64,000 nucleotides of DNA from Solidesulfovibrio carbinolicus (GCF_004135975.1 NZ_CP026538.1:1426001-1490000); one strand, 5' to 3'; positions 29,219 to 37,986 are shown, counted from the stretch's first letter. Notes: generated by a model from the letters alone, not told the origin. A program made the numbers and translations.

Positions 29219-29463
29219 CTTGACCCCCCCCTCCGTCGCCTGGGCCGACCGGAGTATTTCAAAAATTTCTCGGCGCATGCGGGGTTGGCGCAGAGATAGT
29301 GCCCGCGTCCGGGCAGGACGGCCCGGGGATCGGGCGCAAGGCCCGCTTCGCCCTCGGCCGCCGCGACGTGTCTGACCAGCTCGCTTTTCGGGAAGCGCTC
29401 CCGGCAGATCACGCACATCCGCACCGGCCACGGCGGCCGGGCCTGGGACTTGCCGCGCGTCAT
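29215..29463 (-). CDS. ylxR: YlxR family RNA-binding protein (DUF448)
   Basis: This 82-residue basic protein has the YlxR signature [17 protein letters not shown] and [17 protein letters not shown]. It sits between nusA and infB as in many bacteria, where it is linked to RNA binding and control of RNase P or transcription. It overlaps nusA by 4 nt (ATGA) and infB by 4 nt (GTGA). Confidence 0.92.
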
Positions 29464-30875
29464 TTGGCCTCGTCCGCGTTGGTTTCTTCCGTGCCGGTCG
29501 CGGCGTCGTCGCCGGCCGGGGCTTCGCCTTCGGACGGGGCCGCGTCGTCAACCGGCGTCTCCCCGTCGGCCGGAGCCTCGCCCTCGGACGGGGCGTCCTC
29601 ATCGATCGGGGCATCCTCGTCGTCAACCGGCGCGGGCTTGTCAAAGGCGCCCATCAGTTTGAGGGCGGCGCGCAGATCGTCGCGCTTGGACGGCGTCATG
29701 CCGGCGATGGCGTCGATGGCCTCGTCGTCGGCCTCGGCCAGCTGCTCCATGGAGACAAATCCGGCGGCGATGATGTTGTCCACGTGGATCTCGGCCACGC
29801 TGGCCAGCTGCTCCAGGAACTTCTTGGAGGCGTTGGCCTCGCGGAACCGGGATTCGGTGACGATGTCGATCTTCCAGCCAAGCAGCTTGGCGGCCAGCTT
29901 GACGTTTTGTCCCTTGCGGCCGATGGCCAGGTTGAGCTGGTCGTCGGTGACCACCACTTCCAGGGATTTTTCGTCCTCATCCACGGAAATGCGGGTGACC
30001 CGTGAGGGCGACAGGGCGTTGGCGGCGTAGGTGGCGATCTCGGGGTTCCAGACCACGATGTCGATGCGTTCGCCGCGCAGTTCCTGCACGATGTTCTGGA
30101 TGCGCGAGCCGCGGATGCCGACGCAGGCGCCGACCGGATCGACGTCGCGGTCCTTGGAGATGACGGCCACCTTGGCCCGGGAGCCGGGATCGCGCGCCAC
30201 GGCCACGATCTTGACCGTGCCGTCGGAAACTTCCGGCACTTCGCGGGCGAAAAGGGCTTTCATGTAGTCGCCGTGGGTGCGCGACACGATGATCTGGGGT
30301 CCGCGCCCGGAAGGCAGGACTTCGATGATAAAGGCCTGGACCCGGTCGCCGCGCTTGTAGCGCTCGCGGGGGATCTGCTCTTCCTTGGGCAAAAGCGCCT
30401 CGGTGCGGCCGAGGTTGATGATCCAACCGGCCCGGTCGCGGCGCTGGATGATGCCGGAAATGATTTCGCCCTTACGGTCCTTGTATTCCTCGTAGATGAT
30501 CTCCTGCTCGGCGTCGCGCATGCGCTGGATGATCACCTGCTTGGCGGACTGGGCGGCGATGCGGCCGAGGTCCTCGACGGCGAGCTTGAAGCCCATCTCG
30601 TCTTCCAGGGCCACGTTGGGGTCGATGGCCTTGGCGTCGGACAGGCAGATCTCGGCGGCCGGGTCGGCCACGTCGTCGTCTTCCACCACGACCTTGAACT
30701 GGTAGACCTCGATCTCCCCCTGCTCGTCGTTGTAGCTGACCTCCACGTCGAGGTTCTCGCCGTACTTGCGGATCACCGACGAACGGACGGCTTCTTCCAG
30801 GGTGTCCACCAGCAGGTCGCGGTCGATGCCGCGATCCTTGCTGATCTGATCGATGGCTTTTTTCAGTTCGGTCAT
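29460..30875 (-). CDS. nusA: Transcription termination/antitermination factor NusA
   Basis: This 471-residue RNA-polymerase factor has an N-terminal RNAP-binding domain (1-130), S1 (about 135-200; [16 protein letters not shown]), two KH domains ([37 protein letters not shown]) and an acidic low-complexity tail (about 415-471) of repeated APSEGEAPA-like units. It controls pausing and termination, and in E. coli regulates its own operon. ATGA overlaps join it to rimP and ylxR. Confidence 0.97.
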   Translation of the reverse strand: MTELKKAIDQISKDRGIDRDLLVDTLEEAVRSSVIRKYGENLDVEVSYNDEQGEIEVYQFKVVVEDDDVADPAAEICLSDAKAIDPNVALEDEMGFKLAVEDLGRIAAQSAKQVIIQRMRDAEQEIIYEEYKDRKGEIISGIIQRRDRAGWIINLGRTEALLPKEEQIPRERYKRGDRVQAFIIEVLPSGRGPQIIVSRTHGDYMKALFAREVPEVSDGTVKIVAVARDPGSRAKVAVISKDRDVDPVGACVGIRGSRIQNIVQELRGERIDIVVWNPEIATYAANALSPSRVTRISVDEDEKSLEVVVTDDQLNLAIGRKGQNVKLAAKLLGWKIDIVTESRFREANASKKFLEQLASVAEIHVDNIIAAGFVSMEQLAEADDEAIDAIAGMTPSKRDDLRAALKLMGAFDKPAPVDDEDAPIDEDAPSEGEAPADGETPVDDAAPSEGEAPAGDDAATGTEETNADEAK

Positions 30876-31441
30876 GAGGTTGCCTCCGAGTTGCCGTACG
30901 GCCCGCCGTCGCCGTCGGCCTCTCCTTCGGGTGTGGCGTCAAAAGCGTGGATGAGGCGGATTTTGTCCGCCTCGGCAAAATCAAACGAAATCGAAAATTC
31001 CTTGGCCCCGGGGTCCACGGTCATGGACACGGTCTGGTCCGAGACGCCGGACAGGATGCCTTTGAAACGCTTGCGTCCCTCGCGGGGCGCGGCCAGCTTG
31101 GCCTCGATCTCCCGGCCGACGTAGGCGGGCAGTTGGCCGGCTTCGAAAAACCGGCGCGACAACCCCGGCGAGGAGACTTCCAGCACATAGGGGTTGTGGA
31201 AAATTTCATCGACCTCAAGAAGGGCGCCGAGATGGCGGCTGACCCTGGCGCATTCGTCGATGGTCACGCCCAGGCGTTCGGGCGTGCGCGGCGTGTCGGC
31301 GGCCAGGTCGAGATAGAGGCGCACAAGCTGGCGATGGCCGGCCGAAGCCAGCTCCACCCCCCAGACCGCAAGGCCCAGGGTGGCGACGTAAGGGGCGATA
31401 AGATCCCGGACGGCATCGGCCACGGCGTTTTTCTGAAGCAT
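30872..31441 (-). CDS. rimP: Ribosome maturation factor RimP
   Basis: This 189-residue protein is needed for 30S assembly. It has YLDLAADTPRTPERLGVTIDECARVSRHLGALLE and the family motif NPYVLEVSSPGLSRRF. It is the first protein gene of the nusA-infB operon. The leader contains AAGGAA 3 nt before the ATG and, just upstream, a strong terminator that follows tRNA-Gly. The C-terminal 25 residues are a variable acidic tail. Confidence 0.95.
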   Translation of the reverse strand: MLQKNAVADAVRDLIAPYVATLGLAVWGVELASAGHRQLVRLYLDLAADTPRTPERLGVTIDECARVSRHLGALLEVDEIFHNPYVLEVSSPGLSRRFFEAGQLPAYVGREIEAKLAAPREGRKRFKGILSGVSDQTVSMTVDPGAKEFSISFDFAEADKIRLIHAFDATPEGEADGDGGPYGNSEATS

Positions 31442-31456
31442 GATTTCCTTGTCAGC

Positions 31457-31487
31457 AAAAAAAAAGTGGACCGATCGTCAGGCCCAC
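31457..31487 (-). terminator. Terminator/attenuator between tRNA-Gly and rimP
   Basis: On the minus strand GTGGGCC pairs with GGTCCAC (7 bp, one G-T), with an 8-nt loop, followed by nine T ending 15 nt before the rimP ATG. It would end the tRNA transcript and could act as an attenuator for rimP-nusA-infB, perhaps sensed by NusA. Confidence 0.88.
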
Positions 31488-31524
31488 CTCGTCACGTCAA
31501 CCATTCGGTTGGGAGACTCAGGTT

Positions 31525-31600
31525 TGGAGCGGGCGACGAGGATCGAACTCGCGACACCAAGCTTGGGAAGCTTGTACTCTACCAGCTGAGCTACGCCCGC
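31525..31600 (-). tRNA. tRNA-Gly (anticodon CCC)
   Basis: This 76-nt cloverleaf includes an encoded 3' CCA. The acceptor stem is GCGGGCG/CGCCCGC, the D arm GTAGCTCAGCTGGTAGAG, and the anticodon stem CAAGC/GCTTG has loop TTCCCAA, giving anticodon CCC for GGG codons. The T loop is GTTCGATCC. It sits 83 nt upstream of rimP, in the place occupied by metY (initiator tRNA) in E. coli. Confidence 0.96.
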
Positions 31601-31611
31601 TCGAATGGGAG

Positions 31612-31639
31612 GAAATACCACTTCGCCGAGGTTTGTCAA
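31612..31639 (-). promoter_or_regulatory. Sigma-70 promoter for tRNA-Gly
   Basis: On the minus strand a perfect TTGACA (31639-31634) is followed after 16 nt by TATTTC (31617-31612), 11 nt before the mature tRNA 5' end. It may also drive rimP-pnp by read-through. Confidence 0.65.
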
Positions 31640-31660
31640 GCTGTGCGAGGCCGGCCCGCG

Positions 31661-31707
31661 AAAAAAGACGACCGCCCCGGCCGGGTTTCGCCCGGCCGGG
31701 GCGGTCG
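31661..31707 (-). terminator. Strong hairpin terminator facing the minus strand, upstream of tRNA-Gly
   Basis: A 17-bp perfect GC stem (31669-31685 with 31691-31707, loop TTTCG) is followed on the minus strand, after two bases, by six T (31666-31661). It would stop antisense transcription coming from the flagellar operon before it reaches the tRNA promoter. On the plus strand it has no T-tract and abuts the flgF sigma-54 promoter. Confidence 0.85.
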
Positions 31708-31711
31708 AGGC

Positions 31712-31727
31712 TGGCCCGCATGTTGCA
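31712..31727 (+). promoter_or_regulatory. Sigma-54 promoter of the flgF operon
   Basis: TGGCCCGCATGTTGCA matches TGGCACG-N4-TTGCA at all but one position, with GG and GC exactly 10 nt apart. The flgF ATG is 28 nt downstream. Confidence 0.88.
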
Positions 31728-31754
31728 TGCGCTGGGCCGAGGAGGGCCGCTTCC

Positions 31755-32540
31755 ATGGAAATGAGCATGTACAGCGCGGTTTTCGGCGCACTCTCAACGG
31801 AAACGCGTCTCAATATTTCCGCCAATAATTTGGCGAACGTCAACACCACGGGCTACAAGCGCGACCGGGTCTCCTTTGAGGACACCTTTTACCGCTACGC
31901 CCACGACTACCATATGGACCCCCGGGGCGACATCCGCCAGAAGCAGCTCTTGCCCCGGGCCGACCTCATTGCCAAGCCCCGCCTGGCCATGCAGCAGATC
32001 GACTTCGCCCAGGGGGCGCTGACGGCCACCGGCAACCCGCTGGACCTGGCCATCCAGGGACCGGGCTTTTTCAAGGTCTCGGCCGGCCAGGGCAATGCCT
32101 ACTACACCCGAAACGGGGCGTTTCACCGCTCGGCCGAAGGGATGCTCGTCAACGACCAGGATATGCCCGTCCTGGGCGGCGGCGGCCCCATCCAACTGCC
32201 AGAGGGCCGCATTTCCGTGGGCGGCGACGGCGCGGTTTATGTCGATGGGGCCCAGGTCGGCCAGGTGGACGTGGTCACCGTGCAAAATTCCGACGCCCTG
32301 ATGAAATATGGGGCAAACCTCTACATGCCCCAGACCGGAGCCACCATCCAGGAAGGGGTCATGCGGGCCGGAACCACCGAAGTGGCTCAGGGCTTTCTTG
32401 AAAAGCCCAACGTCGAGGTGGTGGAGGAGATGGTCTCCATGATCGAAACCCAGCGCACCTTTGAAGCCTATCAGAAGGTCATGACCAGCGCCAACGAACT
32501 TGACACCAAGGCCATCCGCGTCGGCACCGACAAGATGTAA
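31755..32540 (+). CDS. flgF: Flagellar basal-body rod protein FlgF
   Basis: This 261-residue proximal-rod protein is exported by the flagellar type III system. It has the N-terminal rod motif SANNLANVNTTGYKRDRVSFED, the middle GNPLDLAIQGPGFFKV segment shared by FlgE/F/G, and the C-terminal helix VVEEMVSMIETQRTFEAYQKV. GGAGGG lies 8 nt before ATG 31755; ATGs three and five codons later are alternatives. It is the first gene after the sigma-54 promoter and flgG follows after 26 nt, the usual pair. Confidence 0.93.
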   Translation: MEMSMYSAVFGALSTETRLNISANNLANVNTTGYKRDRVSFEDTFYRYAHDYHMDPRGDIRQKQLLPRADLIAKPRLAMQQIDFAQGALTATGNPLDLAIQGPGFFKVSAGQGNAYYTRNGAFHRSAEGMLVNDQDMPVLGGGGPIQLPEGRISVGGDGAVYVDGAQVGQVDVVTVQNSDALMKYGANLYMPQTGATIQEGVMRAGTTEVAQGFLEKPNVEVVEEMVSMIETQRTFEAYQKVMTSANELDTKAIRVGTDKM

Positions 32541-32566
32541 GGCCAAGGATCCGGAGGGATACTGCT

Positions 32567-33349
32567 ATGATGCGATCACTGTGGACGGCCTCCACCGGCA
32601 TGGTGGCCATGCAGATGCAAATCGACACCATGTCCAACAACCTGGCCAACGTGAACACCGTGGGCTTTAAAAAGAGCCGGGCCGAGTTCGAGGACCTCAT
32701 GTACCAGACCTTGCAGGTGGCCGGCACCGAGACCGTGGGCGGCAACCGCCTGCCGACGGGCCTGCAGGTCGGCCTTGGCGTCAAGCCGACGACGGTGCAC
32801 AAGTTCTTCACCCAAGGCGACATGCAAAACACCGGCAACCAGCTCGACATCGCCATTCAAGGCGAGGGCTTTTTCAAGGTCGACGTCAACGGCCGCGAGC
32901 TCTACACCCGGGCCGGTTCCTTCAAGCTCAACCAGGACGGCACCATCGTCACGGCCAACGGCTATCCGCTCCAGCCGGCCTTTTCCGTGCCCACCGAAAC
33001 CAAGACCATCACCATCACCGAAAACGGCCACCTGTCCTGCCTGGACGCCAACAGCGCCGAGCTGGCCGCCACTGACATCCCGCTCTACACGTTTATCAAC
33101 AATGCCGGCCTGACCGCCGAAGGCCGCAATCTCTATTCCACCAGCCAGGCCTCGGGCGCGGCCAACGAGGTCACCCCCGGCAACCAGAACGCCGGCACCC
33201 TGGCTCAGGGGTTCCTGGAAATGTCCAACGTGGAGCTCGTGGACGAAATGGTCGGGCTTATCGTCGGCCAGCGGGCCTACGAGGCCAACTCCAAGTCCAT
33301 CACCACGGCCGACGGCATGTTGCAGGCCGCTGTCAACCTCAAGCGTTAA
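32567..33349 (+). CDS. flgG: Flagellar distal rod protein FlgG
   Basis: This 260-residue distal-rod subunit has the family length. It has MSNNLANVNTVGFKKSRAEFEDL near the N-terminus, the FlgG-type LPTGLQVGLGVKPTTVHKFF segment, GNQLDIAIQGEGFFKV and the C-terminal LVDEMVGLIVGQRAYEANSKSI helix. GGAGGG is present upstream of the ATG. It is followed by a 106-nt gap with a large hairpin before flgA. Confidence 0.97.
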   Translation: MMRSLWTASTGMVAMQMQIDTMSNNLANVNTVGFKKSRAEFEDLMYQTLQVAGTETVGGNRLPTGLQVGLGVKPTTVHKFFTQGDMQNTGNQLDIAIQGEGFFKVDVNGRELYTRAGSFKLNQDGTIVTANGYPLQPAFSVPTETKTITITENGHLSCLDANSAELAATDIPLYTFINNAGLTAEGRNLYSTSQASGAANEVTPGNQNAGTLAQGFLEMSNVELVDEMVGLIVGQRAYEANSKSITTADGMLQAAVNLKR

Positions 33350-33393
33350 ACGGGCGTCCGTCGTCCGGTTTCGTCATTTGGGGCTCGTCCCGC

Positions 33394-33424
33394 CGCCGCC
33401 GCCCGCAACCGGCGGGCGGCGGCG
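33394..33424 (+). other. Hairpin in the flgG-flgA intergenic region
   Basis: A 13-bp perfect stem of CGCCGCCGCCCGC and complement with a 5-nt loop lies 32 nt before the flgA ATG. There is no T-tract, so flgA is probably still co-transcribed; the stem may stabilise the upstream flgFG mRNA. Confidence 0.6.
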
Positions 33425-33455
33425 CGGGGAGAGCCCGACAGCCAAGGAGGTCGCC

Positions 33456-34430
33456 ATGAAACGCCGCGCCATCACCATTCTCACCGTCGCCGTCCTGGCC
33501 GCCGCCTGGCTCCTGGCCGCCCTGCCGGCCGGGGCCGGACTGTGGCGGATCACCGTGCGCGAGGCGGCCACGGCCGCCGGCGAGCGGGTGCTGTTGTCCG
33601 AAATCGCCGAACCTTCCGGCGAATTTCCGGCCGACGCCTGGGCCGTGCTCGGGGCCACGCCCCTGTGGTACGCCCCTGAGGCCGTGGGCCGCGTGGCCGT
33701 CATTCCCTCGGCCAAGGTCATGGAAGGGCTGCGCTATTATCTGCGCGACGCGCCGGTGGAATACGCCCTGCCAAACCAGTTGACCATGCGGCGCGGGGGC
33801 AGGGTGGTTTCCGGCCAGGAGCTGCGGGCCATGGCCGTCGAAACCTTGACGCCCAAGATCGAGGCCCTTGGGGCCGAGGCCAAGCTCTTGTCGGTTTCCG
33901 CTCCGGACCATCTTTTCGCCGACGACAATGCCAGCGTCGGCATTGAAGTCGCCGAAGTCCAGCCCGGCCGCACGACCTTTCGCTACGTGGTGACCGGACC
34001 CGGGGCAAGAATCTTGCAACAAGCCCCGGCAGAGGCCGTGGTCGAACATTTCGGCCGGGTGCCGGTGGCCATCAAGAACATTCTGCCCAAGGACGGCGCC
34101 GCCATGGAACAGATCGCCTACGTCTACGAACGCCGCAACCTGGCCGGGATCAAGGGCCGGGTGTTCGAGCCGGGCGACGGGCAGTGGCGGGCCAGAAAGG
34201 GCGTGGGCACGGGACAGGTCCTCATGGCCGACGACATGGAACCCATGCCGCTTATCGTCCGGGGCGATCAGGTCAAGCTCATCTACCAGGGCCGGGCCGT
34301 GCGCCTGACCATGCTGGCCGAGGCCATGACCGACGGCGCGCCCGGCGGCAAGATCACCGTCAAGAATAACAAGTTTGCCAAGGAAATCACTGGCCTCGTC
34401 AAGGACAAGACGACGGTGGTGGTGCAGTAG
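33456..34430 (+). CDS. flgA: Flagellar P-ring assembly chaperone FlgA
   Basis: This 324-residue periplasmic protein helps FlgI polymerise into the P ring. A Sec signal is at about 1-28 (VLAAAWLLAALPAGAG). A SAF-type domain spans about 190-310, ending KITVKNNKFAKEITGLVKDKTTVVV, typical of the FlgA C-terminus. AAGGAGG lies 6 nt before the ATG. It is longer than E. coli FlgA because of the extended middle domain seen in related organisms. Gene order flgA-flgH-flgI suits a ring-assembly module. Confidence 0.93.
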   Translation: MKRRAITILTVAVLAAAWLLAALPAGAGLWRITVREAATAAGERVLLSEIAEPSGEFPADAWAVLGATPLWYAPEAVGRVAVIPSAKVMEGLRYYLRDAPVEYALPNQLTMRRGGRVVSGQELRAMAVETLTPKIEALGAEAKLLSVSAPDHLFADDNASVGIEVAEVQPGRTTFRYVVTGPGARILQQAPAEAVVEHFGRVPVAIKNILPKDGAAMEQIAYVYERRNLAGIKGRVFEPGDGQWRARKGVGTGQVLMADDMEPMPLIVRGDQVKLIYQGRAVRLTMLAEAMTDGAPGGKITVKNNKFAKEITGLVKDKTTVVVQ

Positions 34431-34481
34431 GAAGCTTAGAGTCCCTTCGCACGGACCGCGAAACGCAAAGGAACACGCGCC

Positions 34482-35207
34482 ATGAGACGCACACCGCTTA
34501 TCCCCCTGGCCCTTATCGCCGCCGCCGTCGTCGGCTGCGCGCCGGCCACCAAGCAGGCCGCCCCGGCTCCCCAGATGACGCCGCCCGTGGCCAAGGCCCC
34601 GCCGCCGGCCGACAACCCCGGCTCCATCTACAGCCAAAGCCAGCCCACCTTCCTTTTCGACGACACCCGGGCCCGGCGCATCGGCGACATCCTCACCGTC
34701 AACATCGTGGACACCTCCAAGTCCGACCTCAAGGCCGAGACCAAAAACGACCGCACGGCCAGCAACGAACTCGGGGTGCAAAACTATTTCAGCAACAAAA
34801 ACGTGGCCGGCAACCTGTCCGGCCAGCTCGGCGGTCCCAACTTCGGCATGAACGGGCTTATCGGCAGCGATCCCATCGTCAAGACCAACACGGCCCAGAA
34901 GTTCCAGAGCAAGGGCGAGACCAAGCGCGAATCGGCCGTCACCGCCTCCATCGGCGCGCGCATCGTCAACATCCTGCCCGGCGGGGTGATGCAGGTCGAA
35001 GGGGCGCGTCAGACGCGGGTCAACGACGAAAACCAGATCATCGTCATCAAGGGGTTGGTGCGGCCCATCGACATCGGCCCCAACAACACCGTGCTGTCGA
35101 CCATGCTGGCCGACTGCCAGATCGAATACTACGGCGAGGGCGACCTGGCCGACCGCCAGAAGAGCGGCTGGCTTACCCGCATCCTGGACAACGTCTGGCC
35201 GTTCTAA
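34482..35207 (+). CDS. flgH: Flagellar L-ring protein FlgH
   Basis: This 241-residue outer-membrane lipoprotein forms the L ring. It has a signal with lipobox VVGC (lipid Cys about residue 19), SIYSQSQPTFLFDDTRARRIGDILTV, and NGLIGSDPIVKTNTAQKFQSKGETKRESAVTASIGARIV-type core elements. It lies 51 nt after flgA and 90 nt before flgI in the sigma-54 operon. Confidence 0.96.
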   Translation: MRRTPLIPLALIAAAVVGCAPATKQAAPAPQMTPPVAKAPPPADNPGSIYSQSQPTFLFDDTRARRIGDILTVNIVDTSKSDLKAETKNDRTASNELGVQNYFSNKNVAGNLSGQLGGPNFGMNGLIGSDPIVKTNTAQKFQSKGETKRESAVTASIGARIVNILPGGVMQVEGARQTRVNDENQIIVIKGLVRPIDIGPNNTVLSTMLADCQIEYYGEGDLADRQKSGWLTRILDNVWPF

Positions 35208-35297
35208 CCCGGCGCGACACAAAACACTGCTTCGGCCGTCCCTGCCGCCTGACTCAGGCCGCACGGACACGACAAGAAGGATTACCAAGGGGAGCGT

Positions 35298-36482
35298 ATG
35301 GACATGCAACCCAATGCAAACGCCCGGAGGGCGAAGACACGGCGTCCGGCCCTGGCCGTCATGACGGCGGCAATGCCGGACAGCCTGCCGGCCATGGTGG
35401 CCGTGCTCATCCTGGCCGCCCTGGTGCTCGGCGTGGTCCACACGGCCCACAGCGCCCGCATCAAGGACATTGCCACGGTGTCGGGCATGCGCAAGAACCA
35501 GCTGGTGGGCTACGGCCTGGTGGTCGGGCTTTCCGGCACCGGCGACCAGCGCGGCTCGGATTTCACGGTCCAGTCCATCTACAACATGCTCGACAAGATG
35601 GGCGTGCGGGTGGACAAGGCGACGCTCAAGCCCAAAAACGTGGCCGCGGTCATGGTCACGGCCCAGATGCCGGTGTCGTCCAAGGCCGGCAGCCGGCTCG
35701 ACGTCACGGTGTCGTCTATTGGCGACTCCACGAGCTTACTTGGCGGCGTGCTGCTGGTGACGCCCTTAAAGGGCATTGACGGCAACATCTACGCCATCGC
35801 CCAGGGTTCAGTCCTTGTCGGCGGCGTGTCGGCCCAGGGGGCCGGGGCGTCGGTGTCCAAAAACATCACCACCGTGGGCATCGTGCCCGGCGGCGGCAAC
35901 ATCGAACGCAGCGTGCCCTTTGCCTTCAACGACCAGCCCGATCTGACGCTGTCCCTGCGCAGTCCCGATTTTTCCACGGCCACGCGATTGGCCAAACGGG
36001 TCAACGAATCCCTGGGCCAGGCCATGGCCACGGCCATTGACGCCGGCACCATACGGCTGGCCGTGCCGCCCGAGAACCAGGGCAACCTGGCCATGCTCAT
36101 GGCCTCCATCGAAAATCTCGACGTCACCCCGGACCACCGGGCCAGGGTGGTGGTGGACGAAAAGACCGGCACGGTGGTGCTGGGCCAAAACGTCCAGATT
36201 TCGCCGGTGGCCGTCACCCACGGCAACCTCCAGATCCAGATACAGGAATCGGCCGACGTGTCCCAGCCGTTGCCCTTCTCCGACGGCCGCACCGTGGTCA
36301 CGCCCGAGACCAACATCGCGGTCAACGAGGAGAACAGGAAGCTCAAGATGATCGAAGGCGCGACCCTGCAAGAGCTGGTCGAGGGGTTAAACGCCCTGGG
36401 GGCCACGCCGCGCGACCTCATCAGCGTCCTGCGCACCTTGGAAGCCTCGGGGGCGCTCTCGGCCGACCTCGAAGTCAACTAG
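35298..36482 (+). CDS. flgI: Flagellar P-ring protein FlgI
   Basis: This 394-residue periplasmic ring subunit has [21 protein letters not shown] and [12 protein letters not shown] at the mature N-terminus and the conserved C-terminal [21 protein letters not shown]. The start at 35298 has GGGGAG 4 nt upstream, giving an unusually long n-region (about 32 residues) before the hydrophobic signal core ([14 protein letters not shown]). Later in-frame ATGs exist but lack such a good ribosome site. It is the last gene of its operon, followed by a terminator. Confidence 0.95.
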   Translation: MDMQPNANARRAKTRRPALAVMTAAMPDSLPAMVAVLILAALVLGVVHTAHSARIKDIATVSGMRKNQLVGYGLVVGLSGTGDQRGSDFTVQSIYNMLDKMGVRVDKATLKPKNVAAVMVTAQMPVSSKAGSRLDVTVSSIGDSTSLLGGVLLVTPLKGIDGNIYAIAQGSVLVGGVSAQGAGASVSKNITTVGIVPGGGNIERSVPFAFNDQPDLTLSLRSPDFSTATRLAKRVNESLGQAMATAIDAGTIRLAVPPENQGNLAMLMASIENLDVTPDHRARVVVDEKTGTVVLGQNVQISPVAVTHGNLQIQIQESADVSQPLPFSDGRTVVTPETNIAVNEENRKLKMIEGATLQELVEGLNALGATPRDLISVLRTLEASGALSADLEVN

Positions 36483-36537
36483 TCCGGCCGCTGCCGGGCC
36501 GGCGCGCGCCGCGCCGTTCGCCAGAAAAGGCATCGCC

Positions 36538-36572
36538 GCCCCGGCGTCCGTCACGGACCGCCGGGGCGTTTT
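36538..36572 (+). terminator. Terminator of the flgF-flgI operon
   Basis: GCCCCGGCG/CGCCGGGGC with an inner TCCG/CGGA stem and one bulged C is followed by G and TTTT. It lies 56 nt after the flgI stop codon. Confidence 0.8.
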
Positions 36573-36770
36573 GTTGCGCAACCGGCGGGGCAGGGGAGGG
36601 AGGCGGGCCCTTCACCCATACAAGGGCCGGGAGCCTCAGGCCCTCAGCGGGGAGGGCAAGGCAGAGGCAGCGTCTCTCCTGCCCGTCGTAGTATCGGTGG
36701 TTTCCGTCAAGGGCCGTTCGCCTCCGTATGGGCCTATCCTCGCCGAAACCCCTTAAACACTTCTCCATGT

Positions 36771-36809
36771 GGGGGGTCTGGGGGCCTCAGGCCCCCAGCC
36801 GCCGGAGGC
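36771..36809 (+). repeat. Dispersed palindromic repeat, copy C
   Basis: A GGGGGG-rich left arm, the palindrome CTGGGGGCCT-C-AGGCCCCCAG (36778-36798) and CCGCCGGAGGC (36799-36809). It shares the hairpin core with copy B and ends 26 nt before the sigma-54 promoter of the flgJ operon, so it might influence activator binding or DNA bending. Confidence 0.85.
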
Positions 36810-36834
36810 TCTTCTCTCCCTCTCCCAGCCAAAC

Positions 36835-36850
36835 TGGCCCGCAATTTGCC
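36835..36850 (+). promoter_or_regulatory. Sigma-54 promoter of the flgJ-fliW operon
   Basis: TGGCCCGCAATTTGCC has GG and GC separated by exactly 10 nt and the TGGCCCG -24 element identical to that upstream of flgF. The flgJ ATG is 64 nt downstream. Confidence 0.87.
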
Positions 36851-36913
36851 TTACCTGGGGTGTCGGGGCCGATTGGCCAAAAAACCGACGCCGGACCAGC
36901 GAGGATGATTGCC

Positions 36914-37951
36914 ATGAGCGTTCCCGAGGGCATGGCCGATGTGGCCGCCACCGCCTCTTTGCACAGCGACGTCGCGCAGAAGCTCGAGATCGACGCCCTG
37001 CGCCAGACGCTTTCCGGCGGCAAGGACAAGGAAGCCAAGCTGCGCGAGGCCTGCCAGGGCTTCGAATCGGTGTTCATCTCCAAGCTCTTTTCCCAGATGC
37101 GGGCCACGGTCCCCAAGGACGGGCTTTTGCGCGGCCAGTACGAGGACCAGTATTATTCCATGTTCGACAAGGCCATGTGCGACAAGATGGCCGAGGCCGG
37201 CGGCATTGGGCTGGCCGACATGATGTACCGCCAGCTCAAGGGCAAGGTGCTGGGCGGCGGCGAGAAGGCGGGCATCGGCGACGTGTTGCCGGCCAACCGG
37301 CCGACCGGAACCCATGGCCTGGGCGTGGCTTCGTCCAATCTGACCGTCACGGACGCGACCCTGCCGCGCGGCGGCCGGCCGATCCAGGCGCAGCAGCTTT
37401 CGCCGGCCGTGGCGGCGGCCCTGGCCCGGCCCGGGGCGGCGGCCCATGGCCAGTCGGCCAGGCCGGCGCTCAGTCCGGCCCATGATCCGGCAGAGGGCAG
37501 CCGTCAAAACGATGACGGGCTGGCCGAGGCCCAGGCGGCCCGGCCCATGGCCGCGCCGACCAGGGGCGACATCACCTCCGATTACGGCTGGCGCACCGAT
37601 CCCTTCAAGGGCGGCAAGGCCTGGCACGCCGGCATGGACATCGCTGCGGCCGAGGGCGATCCGGTGGCCGCCTGCTGGGACGGGGTGGTCACCTATGCCG
37701 GAACCAAGGGCGGCTACGGCAACGTGGTGGAGGTGGAGCATCCCGGCGGCTGGAAGAGCGTGTACGGCCATTTGCGCGGTTACGCCGTGCGGCCGGGCGA
37801 CAGCGTCCAGGCTGGCGGAAAAATTGCAGAGGTAGGAAGCACCGGACGCTCCACCGGGCCGCATTTGCACTTCGAACTGCGCCGGGGCAGCGAAACGGTG
37901 GACCCGCATGGCCTGCTGGCCGCTTCGGGAGTCCTGCAGGGTCCTCTGTAA
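36914..37951 (+). CDS. flgJ: FlgJ rod-binding domain fused to M23 (LytM) peptidase
   Basis: This 345-residue protein has an N-terminal FlgJ-type rod-binding domain (about 20-110; FESVFISKLFSQM, DQYYSMFDKAM), an Ala/Pro-rich linker and a C-terminal M23 endopeptidase (about 215-340) with the zinc ligands and catalytic residues present: H238 and D242 in WHAGMD, H286 in YGHL, H317-L-H319. It probably opens peptidoglycan for the rod. Salmonella FlgJ carries a glucosaminidase instead. ATG 36914 is preferred: GAGG is 9 nt upstream, whereas ATG 36905 abuts it. First gene after the sigma-54 promoter. Confidence 0.9.
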   Translation: MSVPEGMADVAATASLHSDVAQKLEIDALRQTLSGGKDKEAKLREACQGFESVFISKLFSQMRATVPKDGLLRGQYEDQYYSMFDKAMCDKMAEAGGIGLADMMYRQLKGKVLGGGEKAGIGDVLPANRPTGTHGLGVASSNLTVTDATLPRGGRPIQAQQLSPAVAAALARPGAAAHGQSARPALSPAHDPAEGSRQNDDGLAEAQAARPMAAPTRGDITSDYGWRTDPFKGGKAWHAGMDIAAAEGDPVAACWDGVVTYAGTKGGYGNVVEVEHPGGWKSVYGHLRGYAVRPGDSVQAGGKIAEVGSTGRSTGPHLHFELRRGSETVDPHGLLAASGVLQGPL

Positions 37952-37986
37952 TATAATGGAATTACGAGCAAAAATCGAGGAACGCC

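Larger units (their letters stand above)
36483..36913. other. 431-nt intergenic region between flagellar operons
   Basis: It holds, in order: the flgI terminator (36538-36572), a diverged repeat-like stretch around 36600-36655 with GGGCC and CCTCAGGCCC pieces, repeat copy C (36770-36809), the flgJ sigma-54 promoter (36835-36850) and the flgJ leader. No convincing ORF was seen. Confidence 0.7.
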
